Of a stretch of 64,000 bases of DNA, positions 8,982 through 18,236 are shown in pieces (position 1 is the stretch's first letter; each line of letters opens with the position of its first letter). The notes beneath the pieces were generated by a model, which was not told the origin of the DNA, did not search any database, and worked only from the letters and a program-made list of their open reading frames with translations. The stretch covers positions 1 through 64,000 of the forward strand of contig JAEZFW010000025.1 in assembly GCA_023417315.1 (NCBI GenBank). The letters run 5' to 3'. The stretch is from Pseudomonadota bacterium. Lineage in GTDB: Bacteria > Pseudomonadota > Gammaproteobacteria > Steroidobacterales > Steroidobacteraceae. The translations under genes were made by a program, and so were the position numbers.

Positions 8982-9130
8982 GATGCCCTCTTGGTAATTG
9001 GTACTCCAGCGGCGCCCAGTCTAGGCCGGGGAGAGACGAGGGTGTAGAGAATCTGGCTGGAGAATTGTCGCGATAAAGGACTGGCGGAGAAACGTCTGTC
9101 GCAGTGCCATCCTTTCTCAGGATTTGATCT

Positions 9131-9243
9131 CGCGGCGACGCGGCGCACGAAGTTGAGATGATGTGCGACGACGCAGCGACAGGCGCGAAGGGTGCAGGGT
9201 TAGTGTTGCTCCTTCTTACCGCCGCGTCGCCGCGTCGCCACCA
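9131..9243. repeat. Inverted array of GCGGCGAC-type octamers (family 5)
   Basis: The gap 8982-9316 holds GCGGCGAC and GCGGCGCA (from 9132) and GCGACGAC, GCAGCGAC (9166-9181). The inverted set CCGCCGCGTCGCCGCGTCGC lies around 9219-9238. The architecture matches the other octamer arrays in the window although the unit sequence differs. Nothing else is recognised in this gap. Confidence 0.55.
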
Positions 9244-9316
9244 GAGATTTGTCTTCAGCCCGATGGCACTAGGCGTAACGAGCGAGCTTCTCCTTCTCGT
9301 CACGCCTCACTTGCGC

Positions 9317-10693
9317 TCACAATGACTTCAGGTACTGCTCCAAATCTCTCTTCTGCCGCGCGCTGAGCCCGAGATTCATCACGTCATCATAATGCTCGAT
9401 GACCGCCGCGAGCGTCGCGAAACGACCGTCGTGATAGAAGCCGCCCTTGGTGTGCGTCCACAAACCTCGTAGCGGTGCGGTTCGATAATGCTCGTCGGGA
9501 GAACGCTCGGCCTGGAAGGCGTCGATCCCGATTTCCTCAGGCGTGTGCATGTTCCAACCCGGCTCCGTGAAGAGCGGGGGCACGTGGCAGCTCGCACATC
9601 GCGCTTCGTCATTGAACACAGCGCGTCCCCGCTTGGCGGCTTCTTGGTTATAGGAGCCTCTGGGTGCACGTGGCGCGTCCAAGGCCAACTGATAGATATG
9701 CAAAGCGGGGAGTGCGGGTGTGACCAGATCCTCCTCCGCTCGGACGTTCCCGAAGCCGTTCGCCGCTGCAATCGGGAACTTCGCCGCATCGTTGAGTCGC
9801 GGATCGTAGAACGTGCCCTTGCCGTTCATCTCGAGATTGCCGACGAGCGCATTCCAGTGCGAGATCGCACCCCAGCCGGTCCAGGTGTGCAAGTTCACGC
9901 CCGCAAGTCCGAACGCCGGTGGAATGAGCGTGGCTGCGGACTTGCCATCCGGGCGAAAAGCTTTGCCGTCGAGCAACAGCTCCGCGTCGAATTTGCCTGG
10001 ACCCCAAGACGTGAGAACAGTGCGTACCGTCGCGACATCCACGCCAAGCAACGCAGCAATCGGCTCGAGACGCGGTGCGAGCGAGATGATTCGCCCGATG
10101 TCCAGATCTCGATTCGCCCAACCGTCGAGACGCCTACCGATCCCCGGGGCCAACGAATCGTCCACGATCGAGTGGCACACCGCGCATTGAATACCGATCG
10201 ACTCGAGCCGTCGCGATTTATCGAAGAAGCCCGTGATTCCGACGACGGCATCGAGCCGCAGCAACTCGAGCGTGACAGCGGGGTCGTTCAGGTCGATAGA
10301 CCCGTTCTGAATGGCACGACGCACCTTCTGCGGCAAGGCCTCGACATCGACTTTGAGCCCCAACGACAGTGCAGCCTTTGGACTGAGACCCCCACCTACA
10401 CCTCCGTTCGCACTGCCTGCGACCGACTCGTGCAGGCGCAGCGTGCCGCCCCAGAACTCCTCGCTTCCGAAGGTATTGAAGCGAAAGTCTTGACGACCCT
10501 TGCGAATCTCCTTCAGTGCATCGATGTCCGTGCGCAGGTCGGCCGCTGCTTGTCCGCCGCGATCGGTAGCCAGCGTCGACGGAACGTAAGCAATGAGACC
10601 GAGCAACCCGATAGCCGTTGTAAAAGCAACAGTCGACCAGCGTGCTCGCAGTGCAATCGCCCGAATCGGACGTTGCGCGGGGTGCGTAGCCAT
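9317..10693 (-). CDS. Dihaem cytochrome c, cytochrome c peroxidase-like
   Basis: Exported c-type cytochrome of 458 residues with an N-terminal signal/anchor segment (about 17-42). It has two haem sites: CAVCH near residue 164 and CASCH near residue 363. The C-terminal stretch FYHDGRFATLAAVIEHYD is characteristic of the dihaem cytochrome c peroxidase/MauG superfamily. The large insertion between haem sites suggests a divergent member. Peroxidase activity is therefore inferred, and oxidation of another substrate is possible. A strong GGAGGAG precedes the ATG. It is divergent from the FAD oxidoreductase gene. Confidence 0.8.
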   Translation of the reverse strand: MATHPAQRPIRAIALRARWSTVAFTTAIGLLGLIAYVPSTLATDRGGQAAADLRTDIDALKEIRKGRQDFRFNTFGSEEFWGGTLRLHESVAGSANGGVGGGLSPKAALSLGLKVDVEALPQKVRRAIQNGSIDLNDPAVTLELLRLDAVVGITGFFDKSRRLESIGIQCAVCHSIVDDSLAPGIGRRLDGWANRDLDIGRIISLAPRLEPIAALLGVDVATVRTVLTSWGPGKFDAELLLDGKAFRPDGKSAATLIPPAFGLAGVNLHTWTGWGAISHWNALVGNLEMNGKGTFYDPRLNDAAKFPIAAANGFGNVRAEEDLVTPALPALHIYQLALDAPRAPRGSYNQEAAKRGRAVFNDEARCASCHVPPLFTEPGWNMHTPEEIGIDAFQAERSPDEHYRTAPLRGLWTHTKGGFYHDGRFATLAAVIEHYDDVMNLGLSARQKRDLEQYLKSL

Positions 10694-10862
10694 AGAGCCT
10701 CCTCCGATGGATCCGAAAGGTGGAATGCCTGACGGAAGTCGCGCGCAAGGGGTTCCCGTGAACGCGAGTACCCGCGTGCGTTGTGCATCTGCGCAGCAGA
10801 CCCGTTGCGCTGCTCGTTGTGCTGTATGGCATCATGCGAAGCTCTCGGCTGCATGGAATCAC

Positions 10863-12485
10863 ATGGCGAACAATTGCGACGTTCTCGTCGTTGGCGGCGG
10901 GCACAACGGGTTGACATGCGCGGCGTATCTCGCTGCGTCGGGTCTAAAGGTCATCGTGCTCGAGCGCCGACACGTGGTGGGGGGTGCCGCAGTCACGGAA
11001 GAGTTTCATCCCGGGTTTCGCAATTCCGTGGCGTCGTACACGGTGTCGCTCTTGAACCCGGCAGTCATTCGCGATCTCGAGCTCGCACGGCACGGATTGC
11101 GCATCGTGGAGCGCGAGCTGTCGAACTTTCTTCCGACGCAAGATGGTCGCTATCTCGCGCTCGGCGGCGGTCGCACGCACGAGGAAGTCGCGAAGTTCTC
11201 ACGCCGAGACGCTGAGCGTCTGGAGGCGTACTCCGACAAACTTGAGCAGATCGCAGACGTGCTGCGCGCGGCCGTGCTCGAAACTCCACCCAATGTCGTA
11301 GGCGGAGATTGGCGCGCCGCTCTCATCGAGTTGGTGCGAGCCGGCAAGCTTGGCCATCGCTTGAGCCGGCTCGATCTGTCGATGCGTCAGCAGCTACTCA
11401 AATTGTTTGCCAGCTCTGCGGGCGATTATCTAGATGAGTGGTTCGAGAGCGATCCGATCAAAGCGGTGTACGGGTTCGACGGGGTCGTCGGCAGCTACAC
11501 GAGCCCGTACGCGGCGGGCTCCGCATACGTGTTGCTCCACCATGCATTCGGCGAAGTGAATGGCAAGAAGAATACGTGGGGACATGCGATCGGCGGCATG
11601 GGCGCAATCACACAAGCAATGGCGTGCGCGGCAAGGTCGCGTGGCGTCGATATTCGCTTGAGCTCTGAGGTTCGCGAGATCACCGTGGAGAAGGGCAGAG
11701 CGGTGGGCGCGGTGACTGTCGGGGGCGAAGCGTTTCGTGCGCGCGCAGTCGTTTCCAATCTGAACCCGAAGCTGCTGTTTCTTAAGCTCATCGATGCAGC
11801 GGCACTGCCCCGTGACTTCACCGAGCACATGCGCGCGTGGCGTTGCGGCTCGGGCACGTTCCGGATGAATGTGGCCTTGGCGGAGCTGCCGGATTTTTCC
11901 TGCTTGCCTGGTAAGCAACGCGCGTCGCACCACACGGCGGGCATCATCATCGCACCCACGCTACGCTACATGGAACGCGCGTACTTCGACGCACGAACGA
12001 GTGGTTGGTCGCAGGAGCCGATCGTCGAAGTGTTGATTCCCTCAACTCTAGATGAGTCGCTCGCGCCACGGGGGCAGCACGTGGCGAGTCTATTCTGTCA
12101 GCACGTGGCGCCGGTGCTGCCGAATGGAGAATCGTGGGACACTCATCGCGATCGCGTTGCCGATCTCATGATCGAGACGGTGACTCGCTACGCTCCGAAC
12201 TTCAAGGCCGCGGTGCTCGGCAGGCAGATCATGAGCCCGTTGGATCTCGAGAGGACATTCGGTTTGATCGGCGGGGATATCTTCCACGGCGCCCTGAGCC
12301 TCGATCAGATCTTCTCGGCTCGCCCCATGCTGGGCTATGCGAACTACCGAGCACCGCTTGCTGGTTTATATATGTGCGGCTCCGGGACGCATCCAGGCGG
12401 TGGAGTGACCGGAGCGCCCGGACACAACGCCGCGAGAGAAATCGCAATCGACTTCTCTCGAGGACGTGTACCGCGGGCGGTTTGA
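10863..12485 (+). CDS. FAD-dependent oxidoreductase, PYROXD2/phytoene desaturase-like
   Basis: Flavoprotein of 540 residues. The N-terminus (VLVVGGGHNGLTCAAYLA, then VLERRHVVGGAA) is a dinucleotide-binding Rossmann motif of the amine oxidase/phytoene desaturase superfamily. The C-terminal MCGSGTHPGGGVTGAPGHNA is the matching FAD-binding end. This arrangement is typical of the PYROXD2-like clade, whose substrates are mostly unknown. A carotenoid role is not supported, since no crt genes are nearby. The ATG at 10863 begins directly before the Rossmann strand. The upstream region is shared with the dihaem cytochrome gene. Confidence 0.85.
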   Translation: MANNCDVLVVGGGHNGLTCAAYLAASGLKVIVLERRHVVGGAAVTEEFHPGFRNSVASYTVSLLNPAVIRDLELARHGLRIVERELSNFLPTQDGRYLALGGGRTHEEVAKFSRRDAERLEAYSDKLEQIADVLRAAVLETPPNVVGGDWRAALIELVRAGKLGHRLSRLDLSMRQQLLKLFASSAGDYLDEWFESDPIKAVYGFDGVVGSYTSPYAAGSAYVLLHHAFGEVNGKKNTWGHAIGGMGAITQAMACAARSRGVDIRLSSEVREITVEKGRAVGAVTVGGEAFRARAVVSNLNPKLLFLKLIDAAALPRDFTEHMRAWRCGSGTFRMNVALAELPDFSCLPGKQRASHHTAGIIIAPTLRYMERAYFDARTSGWSQEPIVEVLIPSTLDESLAPRGQHVASLFCQHVAPVLPNGESWDTHRDRVADLMIETVTRYAPNFKAAVLGRQIMSPLDLERTFGLIGGDIFHGALSLDQIFSARPMLGYANYRAPLAGLYMCGSGTHPGGGVTGAPGHNAAREIAIDFSRGRVPRAV

Positions 12486-12492
12486 ACGATCG

Positions 12493-12696
12493 CTAGATTC
12501 GCACCTTCTTCTTCCACGATTCGCCCGTACCGGGCCAAGTGGCTTGTGTGCGTTTTTGCTCCGCGGCTTTCGCGATCGCGTGCGACCAGTCGACCGGTTT
12601 GCTCGCTGCCGGCTTAGATTTCTTAGCCGTCTTCGTTTTCGCCGCCTTCTTCGTCGTTGCGGCTGGTGTGGTCTTCGCCTTCTTCGTCGTCGGCAT
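12493..12696 (-). CDS. Small lysine/alanine-rich basic protein
   Basis: Protein of 67 residues. The first half is a repeat-like run of Lys, Ala and Thr resembling the tails of histone H1-like bacterial proteins. The second half (VDWSHAIAKAAEQKR, then WPGTGESWKKKVRI) is less biased and may be a small domain. AGGAG sits 7 bases before the ATG, which supports a real gene. A nucleic-acid-binding role is inferred only from charge. It is convergent with the FAD oxidoreductase gene. Confidence 0.65.
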   Translation of the reverse strand: MPTTKKAKTTPAATTKKAAKTKTAKKSKPAASKPVDWSHAIAKAAEQKRTQATWPGTGESWKKKVRI

Positions 12697-12785
12697 TGAG
12701 GACTCCTCTCGCGTGTGAGCGATGGATTGGACGGATACCTCGATCGAAACTCATGGCCCGCATGCACCCTCGTGAGAAGGCCGGG

Positions 12786-15056
12786 TCAGCGCACATTGTG
12801 ATCCTCGAGCCCGCCCGTGTCATGCGCATACGGAAGCTCGACGTAGAATGTCGCGCCTTGACCGAGAACACTTTCGGCCCAGAGGCGTCCGTTCATGCGC
12901 TGCACGGCCTTGCGTGCGAGCGCAAGGCCGATGCCGGTGCCCTCGTACTCGCCGCTCGTGTTCAATCGCTGGAAAATGCTGAAGAGCTGGTCGTGATAAG
13001 CCTGATCGAAGCCGATCCCGTTGTCCCGCACGTGCAGTCTGAGCCGCTCAGGTCCGATCTTGACTTGCACTTCGATGCGCGGATTCGGAACGTTGCGCGT
13101 GAATTTCACGGCGTTGTCGAATAGGTTTCGCAGCACGATCAGCAGCGCTTCACGATCGATCCGCAGCTTGACGCTGGGTGCTTCGCATTCGATCTGGAGC
13201 GGTCGGCCGCGCATCGATTCCCCGACTTCATGGATCACCTCGTCGAGAAGCTCGCGCAGATCGACCTCACGCGTGTGCAGCTCGCGGCGCTCGACGCGCG
13301 AGTAAGCGAGCAAGCCGTCGATCAATGCGGCCATTCGAAGTGCGCCGTTGCGAACCCGGTCCAAGTGCTCGCGTTCGCTGGCATTCATCTTGTCCTGCGC
13401 GCTCTCGACGAGCAGGTGGCTGAAGCCGTCTATCGCGCGCAGCGGCGCTTTCAGATCGTGCGAGACCGCATAGGCAAAACTCTCGAGCTCGCTGTAGGCG
13501 TCTTGAAGCTGAGCCGTGCGTTCGATCACACGATTTTCGAGTTGGGCTGCGAGCTCGCGATAGCGAGCTTCGCTTTCGCGAAGCGCTGCCTCCGTTTCCT
13601 TGATGCGAGTGATATCGACATGCGATCCGACGAACGTCACGGGCTCGCCGGCGTCGTCGAACGAAACCGTGCCTTGGGTCAGGATCCAGCGGTAACGTCC
13701 GTCGCGATGCTTCAGGCGCGTCTCGAGCTGCTGATCGCGATTAGGGGTGCGCACGAACTCATCGAACCACTGGAGGGCCCGCCGCTCATCATCGGGATGG
13801 ATGCGGCTGTGCCACTCTGCGAGATCATCCCTAATCTCGTACTCGGCGTATCCGAGCTGTCGCTTCCATTCTGGGGAGAAGTGGACCGCATTCGTGCGCA
13901 GGTCGATCTCGAAGAGCCCGACATTACCCGCAGTCGCAGCGAGCTGTAGGAGCCGCTCCAGATCTCGCAGCTCCGCGAGCGTGGCATCGAGATCGAGCTT
14001 CGCCCGATTCAGCTCGAGGTGGGATTGATCCAAGCGCGACTTCAGCTTGCGTTCGCGCGCATAGATCCAACTTTCGCGCACGAGCATGATGAGCGCGAAC
14101 AAGACGATCAGCCCGGCGTCGATTGCGAGCACGCGAGACGTCAGATGTTCTCGAAAGCCGATTGCCGCGCTCACGAGTGCCAGCAGCAGCAGGCCCGGAA
14201 GCAGCGATTCGATGCGCCGCTCGCGCGCAAGCAGCACTTTAGTCGAGACGAGCGCTGTGCCAGAGGCGATTTGCCGTTGTGCTTGACTCGCAAGATGCAT
14301 GAGGCCGAACGAGACGATCCACAGGATGTTCAGATGATGGCTCGCGCCGAAATTGCTTACGATGAGCGCGTGAATGTAGAGCAGCGCGACAGCCGCGTGC
14401 ACGGCGTAGCTCAGGACGATGAGAATCAGCGGTGCGGTTTCGAGACCCCACCGATGCGCCCACAGGAAATAGAGGGAGAGCAAGAACGCGAAGACGATCG
14501 CGAGCGCCTCGATGAGAGCGATGGTGACATAGATGTTCGAATGCGCGGTCTGAGCGATCGGCTCGAGAAGAGCCGTGACGAGGGCGACCGCAACGGTGCA
14601 AGCGATGAGTCCCAGACTGCCGAAATTTCTCGCGGTGAGCGGACGCACGGAGCTCGGTTCACGCAGCGCGCACAGCGCAACGATCGAAATCATTCCGAAG
14701 CCGGTGAAGAACAGATCCGAGAGGCTCGGAAATGGAACAGGTTCCTCACGTATGAGCTCGTTCCAATCCCAGATGAGTTGTCCGAAGAGCCAAGAGGTGT
14801 AAGCGGCACCGAACAGCAGCCAAGCCCGCCGGAGGTAGCCGTCGACGATTCGGCTGGCCTGAAAGCAGCCGATCGTCGTGAAGGAGACACTCACCGTCCA
14901 CGCGAGGTTAGTAACCCACGCGGCGGCTTGCCCTTCGACGAGACCGCTGTAGATGACGACTGCATAGGCGGCTAGACCGAGTAGCCAAGCCAGCGATACC
15001 GACCATCGATGGGTTGCGGGGATTGCCAGATTGGATTCCGCCAAGGCGTGGTTCAT
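12786..15056 (-). CDS. Membrane PAS-domain sensor histidine kinase
   Basis: Sensor kinase of 756 residues. The N-terminal third has about eight to ten hydrophobic segments, a multi-pass sensor like the MASE-type modules, ending near residue 330. A coiled linker leads to a PAS/PAC domain (about 365-490, with a HSRIHPDDERRAL segment). A second short coil leads to the H-box YAVSHDLKAPLRAIDGF with His533, an N-box (NLFDNAVKFT) and G boxes (DNGIGF, GTGIGLALARK). This resembles phytochrome-like and photosensor-type kinases of the HWE-independent HisKA class. No receiver or cognate regulator is adjacent, so it is an orphan kinase. Confidence 0.88.
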   Translation of the reverse strand: MNHALAESNLAIPATHRWSVSLAWLLGLAAYAVVIYSGLVEGQAAAWVTNLAWTVSVSFTTIGCFQASRIVDGYLRRAWLLFGAAYTSWLFGQLIWDWNELIREEPVPFPSLSDLFFTGFGMISIVALCALREPSSVRPLTARNFGSLGLIACTVAVALVTALLEPIAQTAHSNIYVTIALIEALAIVFAFLLSLYFLWAHRWGLETAPLILIVLSYAVHAAVALLYIHALIVSNFGASHHLNILWIVSFGLMHLASQAQRQIASGTALVSTKVLLARERRIESLLPGLLLLALVSAAIGFREHLTSRVLAIDAGLIVLFALIMLVRESWIYARERKLKSRLDQSHLELNRAKLDLDATLAELRDLERLLQLAATAGNVGLFEIDLRTNAVHFSPEWKRQLGYAEYEIRDDLAEWHSRIHPDDERRALQWFDEFVRTPNRDQQLETRLKHRDGRYRWILTQGTVSFDDAGEPVTFVGSHVDITRIKETEAALRESEARYRELAAQLENRVIERTAQLQDAYSELESFAYAVSHDLKAPLRAIDGFSHLLVESAQDKMNASEREHLDRVRNGALRMAALIDGLLAYSRVERRELHTREVDLRELLDEVIHEVGESMRGRPLQIECEAPSVKLRIDREALLIVLRNLFDNAVKFTRNVPNPRIEVQVKIGPERLRLHVRDNGIGFDQAYHDQLFSIFQRLNTSGEYEGTGIGLALARKAVQRMNGRLWAESVLGQGATFYVELPYAHDTGGLEDHNVR

Positions 15057-15292
15057 TTGGTCGGGGAGATCAGCGAGCGCGCCCGACGGCAGCTAATCAT
15101 GTCCGCCGCTGCGGAGACAGTCGTGGTGTTAGCGTATGGGAAAGGGGACGAACGTGCTGCTAGGCAGCAGATGCACACCGAGAATCTGCGAGGGAACCTG
15201 ACGAGAGGACGCGGGATTCTCTCAAGGATGGGTGCCGCGTTCGACGCGGGTCGTTTGGTTGTCTTTATGTGAATTCTGAACCGGAGTCGCTG

Positions 15293-15604
15293 ATGCAAAT
15301 ACAGGTAAATACCGATCGCCATATCCAGGGCGGCGAGAATCTACAGGAACGAGTGCAAACGATGGTGGAGGATGCGGTGTCGCATCTGAGCGATCGAATC
15401 ACGCGCATCGAGGTGCATCTGAGCGATGAGAATAGCGACAAAGGCGGGGATAAGGACAAACGCTGCATGCTCGAGGCGCGCGTTGCCGGCATCCAACCGA
15501 TCGCAGTGACCCATCAGGCGGAAACGCTTGCCCTCGCGATCGACGGTGCGACGGAGAAACTGCAGCGAGCATTGGAGACGGCGCTGGGGAAGCTGAACTC
15601 CTAA
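15293..15604 (+). CDS. HPF/RaiA-like ribosome-associated protein
   Basis: Protein of 103 residues in the S30AE/sigma-54 modulation family, which binds the 30S subunit and stabilises inactive ribosomes. It opens with MQIQVNTD, a typical first strand, followed by a helix (ERVQTMVEDAVSHL), a strand with RIEVHLSDEN, and a C-terminal helix (ATEKLQRALETALGKL). The ATG at 15293 has GGAG 8 bases upstream. The more upstream GTG adds 8 atypical residues. It stands outside any rpoN operon, so it may be a paralogue of the main HPF. Confidence 0.75.
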   Translation: MQIQVNTDRHIQGGENLQERVQTMVEDAVSHLSDRITRIEVHLSDENSDKGGDKDKRCMLEARVAGIQPIAVTHQAETLALAIDGATEKLQRALETALGKLNS

Positions 15605-15697
15605 GTGACGAGGTGACGGAGTGACGAGGTGACGAAGTCAGAGGAGGCACTCGAGTTTCCGACTTCGTCACCATGTCACCTCGTCACTCTGTCACTT
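15605..15697. repeat. Inverted GTGACGRR octamer array, copy B
   Basis: Four direct units (GTGACGAG, GTGACGGA, GTGACGAG, GTGACGAA) then GTCAGAGG, a core of about 15 bases, and GACTTC followed by four inverted units. The short core makes this the cleanest hairpin of the family. It lies between two convergent genes and starts 2 bases past one stop codon. Confidence 0.85.
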
Positions 15698-15701
15698 GAC
15701 C

Positions 15702-17201
15702 TCAGTTGTTCTGCGCTCCCGCATCGATCCACGATCGCACTTGATCAATCGTTGCTTGATCGAGGAACGGGCCTCCCAATGGCATGCGCGAGCCCGTGAT
15801 CGTGGATGCGCCCTCCAGCTTGTGAACGAGATAGCTGTTCGCCGAGTCGTTCGGTGCGACGCGCTGCAGAGCGGGCTGCTCGAGGCTTGGCACGCCGACC
15901 AACGCGGCGAAACTCGCGGCCGTGTTCGAAAGGTTCATCGCGCCTGGCAATGGGCCGCCGCTACCGTTGTGACACCCTGAGCACATCGGTCCAAAGATCG
16001 TTGTTTGGAGTTGCGACAGTGTCGCGCCAGTCGGAGGTGGAGGAGGTGGCGGAGGCGGCGCTGGAGGAGCTGCCAGGACCTGCCCGCGCACGGCACCACC
16101 CGGGGCGCCCGTTGTGTGCACATCGACATACCAGAGATTCGCCTCGAAATCCGCACGCTGTTCAGTAGTGATCGTTTGACGCTCCGCTGTCCAGTGATTC
16201 GGATCGTTGGGCGCTTGAGTCAGCGCGAAGATCGGAGCCTGCGCATTCTCGCCCGCAGCGCCGCGATGCAGATGCGCTTCGGTCGGTTCGACGATCGCGC
16301 TCGTCAAGGCGTGAATCGTCGCAGTACTGGCGTTTGCATCAATCGTTGCGACGACCGTGCCGCTTGCTGCGTCGGGAGCAGCAGGAACGACTTGGTCGTT
16401 GCTCATTGTGCTGAATGCGACGGTCACGTTCGCCGGCTTGATCTGGCCGCGAATCTCTCCTGCCGGATGTGCAGCGGAATGCACGTTTACGTACAAGGCA
16501 CCCCCGAGCAGGTTGCCTATGTCATCGGTGCTCAGCATGCCACCCGCGATCGCATTCCAGCGCGTGGGATCTGCGGCATCCTGGACGAAATCCACGACGA
16601 CGGGACCATTGGCGCCCGCGAAGCCGCGATGAATATGCGCCAGCGTCGCCGTCAATCCTTGGATCGTCACACCGCCGGTGACAGCGCCAGTGACCAAGTT
16701 GAAGGTGAGATCTCCCGCGCCGGTTGCTTCTGACTCGATGGCGGGCAACACCTCCGCGTTCGAGAGCTCGACGTGAATCACGGGATTGTTAAGCACGGAG
16801 AAGGTGACTGCGTCCGACGTCGCGGTCCGCGCCGTGTTGTCCGTCGCGCGCGCAGTGACTGCATGATCGCCATCGGCGATGGCCGAAGTATCCCAGTTGA
16901 AGCTATAGGGGGATGTTGTCGCGCTGCCGACGACTGTGCCGTCGACGAGGAACTCGACCATCGTGATCGTCACGCCGGCGGGTGCGGTCACGGAGGCCGA
17001 GAGCGGTACGGTGCGATTGACTGTGGCGCTCGGTGCCGCAGCCAGAGCCACCGTCGGCAACGCTGGCGCCGCGGGTGGCGGTGGATTCGCGGTTGCGGGT
17101 GGCGATCCGGAGCCTCCTCCGCCACCTCCGCATGCAGCAACAGCAATCGACACGAAGAATCCAGCGACGATCGTTCTCGAAATCTCTGCCAGTGTTTTCA
17201 T
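15702..17201 (-). CDS. CHRD-domain lipoprotein with C-terminal haem site
   Basis: Lipoprotein of 499 residues: the signal peptide ends in the lipobox VAAC, followed by a glycine/proline-rich linker. Next come an Ig-like domain (about 50-140), two CHRD domains with HIHRG/HLHRG and GEIRGQI/GAVRGQV signatures, a polyproline stretch, and a terminal domain with CSGCH and RMPLGG, which look like haem attachment and axial methionine. The same terminal domain occurs in the divergent neighbour at 17397. CHRD function is poorly known outside animals. GAGGGG precedes the ATG. A surface or periplasmic electron-transfer role is inferred. Confidence 0.8.
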   Translation of the reverse strand: MKTLAEISRTIVAGFFVSIAVAACGGGGGGSGSPPATANPPPPAAPALPTVALAAAPSATVNRTVPLSASVTAPAGVTITMVEFLVDGTVVGSATTSPYSFNWDTSAIADGDHAVTARATDNTARTATSDAVTFSVLNNPVIHVELSNAEVLPAIESEATGAGDLTFNLVTGAVTGGVTIQGLTATLAHIHRGFAGANGPVVVDFVQDAADPTRWNAIAGGMLSTDDIGNLLGGALYVNVHSAAHPAGEIRGQIKPANVTVAFSTMSNDQVVPAAPDAASGTVVATIDANASTATIHALTSAIVEPTEAHLHRGAAGENAQAPIFALTQAPNDPNHWTAERQTITTEQRADFEANLWYVDVHTTGAPGGAVRGQVLAAPPAPPPPPPPPPTGATLSQLQTTIFGPMCSGCHNGSGGPLPGAMNLSNTAASFAALVGVPSLEQPALQRVAPNDSANSYLVHKLEGASTITGSRMPLGGPFLDQATIDQVRSWIDAGAQNN

Positions 17202-17396
17202 GATCCCCTCATGTCGTTTCGCATGTCTCGCGCGCGCGATCCGGTGCCTAGATCGACCCTGCGTCGGATCGACCTGTTGCGATGAATGAGTGCCACCGAT
17301 GACTGCGAGAAGTTCTATGCGTTCGAGAGAACCTATCCGTGCTGCGCAGTCACATACCGCCGTTACTCGAAGGCTTTGGCGCGAGGATGAAGGACG

Positions 17397-18236
17397 ATGC
17401 GGATTCGAACGATCGCCGCGTGTGCTACGTGGATCACGCTTGCGGGATGTGCAGGAGACGGGGAAGGACTCGATGAGAATGGACGACCCGTAGATGAAGG
17501 CACAGGTGGAGGGGGTGGCGCACCGACTGCAGATTTCGCATTCATCCAGGCAAGCGTGCTCACGCCCATTTGCACGACCTGTCATTCGGGGGCGGCGGCT
17601 CCGCTCGGATTGCGCCTGGACGAAGGTGTCTCGTACGCGTTACTCGTCAACACTCCCAGCACGGAGGTCCCCGCGTTGCTGCGCGTCGATCCTGGCGATC
17701 CCGACTCGAGCTATCTCATACAGAAACTAGAAGGCACGGCTGCAGTTGGAGGGAGGATGCCGCTCGGCGGGCCGCCGCTGCCGGCAGAGACGATCGCGAT
17801 CATCCGCCAATGGATTCTCGAAGGCGCGCAGGCACCCGCGCAAACGGTCGTCCCTACGTCGATACGTGCCGCTTGGCCGATGCAGAACACTGTTGCTAGC
17901 GATCTGACTTCCATCGTCGTTGCTGTCGATGCGCAGATCGACATGTCCGTGCTCGAAGCAGGCACCGTCGAGCTATGGCGCAGCGGTGGCGATGGAGGCT
18001 TTGCGGAGGGCAACGAGGCTCGCGTCAAGCATCGCATTGGAGTGAGCTCACTATCTCCGACGGTGCTCGTCATCGACACGGGTCGCACGTTGCACCCAGA
18101 TGCCTATGAGCTGCGAATCAGCGGCAGTGCGCCCCTCGCAGTCACCGACCTCAATGCGTTGCCGATCGACGGCGATTCCGACGGCATCGCTGGGGGAGAC
18201 TTCGTGCTCAGGTTCGACGTGGAGGCTGCGAAATGA
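17397..18236 (+). CDS. Haem-binding lipoprotein
   Basis: Lipoprotein of 279 residues (lipobox LAGC, Cys18). A CTTCH site at residues 59-63 and a later GGRMPLGGPP segment match the small haem domain found at the end of the divergent CHRD protein, with shared SSYL.QKLEG and WI.EGAQ spacing. The C-terminal half resembles the SbsA-like Ig domain (Big_5) and ends in a DGDSDGI segment that may bind calcium. GAAGGA precedes the ATG. Its stop overlaps the start of the next gene, so the two are translated together. Confidence 0.8.
   Translation: MRIRTIAACATWITLAGCAGDGEGLDENGRPVDEGTGGGGGAPTADFAFIQASVLTPICTTCHSGAAAPLGLRLDEGVSYALLVNTPSTEVPALLRVDPGDPDSSYLIQKLEGTAAVGGRMPLGGPPLPAETIAIIRQWILEGAQAPAQTVVPTSIRAAWPMQNTVASDLTSIVVAVDAQIDMSVLEAGTVELWRSGGDGGFAEGNEARVKHRIGVSSLSPTVLVIDTGRTLHPDAYELRISGSAPLAVTDLNALPIDGDSDGIAGGDFVLRFDVEAAK

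Noticed and set aside
9488..10732. Plus-strand open frame of about 410 codons over the dihaem cytochrome gene
   Set aside because: No domain pattern, and the minus strand shows haem motifs and a strong ribosome site.
14019..14975. Plus-strand open frame of about 320 codons inside the PAS kinase gene
   Set aside because: Highly charged low-complexity translation opposite the membrane segments of the kinase.
16005..16733. Plus-strand frame of about 240 codons within the CHRD lipoprotein gene
   Set aside because: Arg-rich shadow without start signals; the opposite strand has clear domains.
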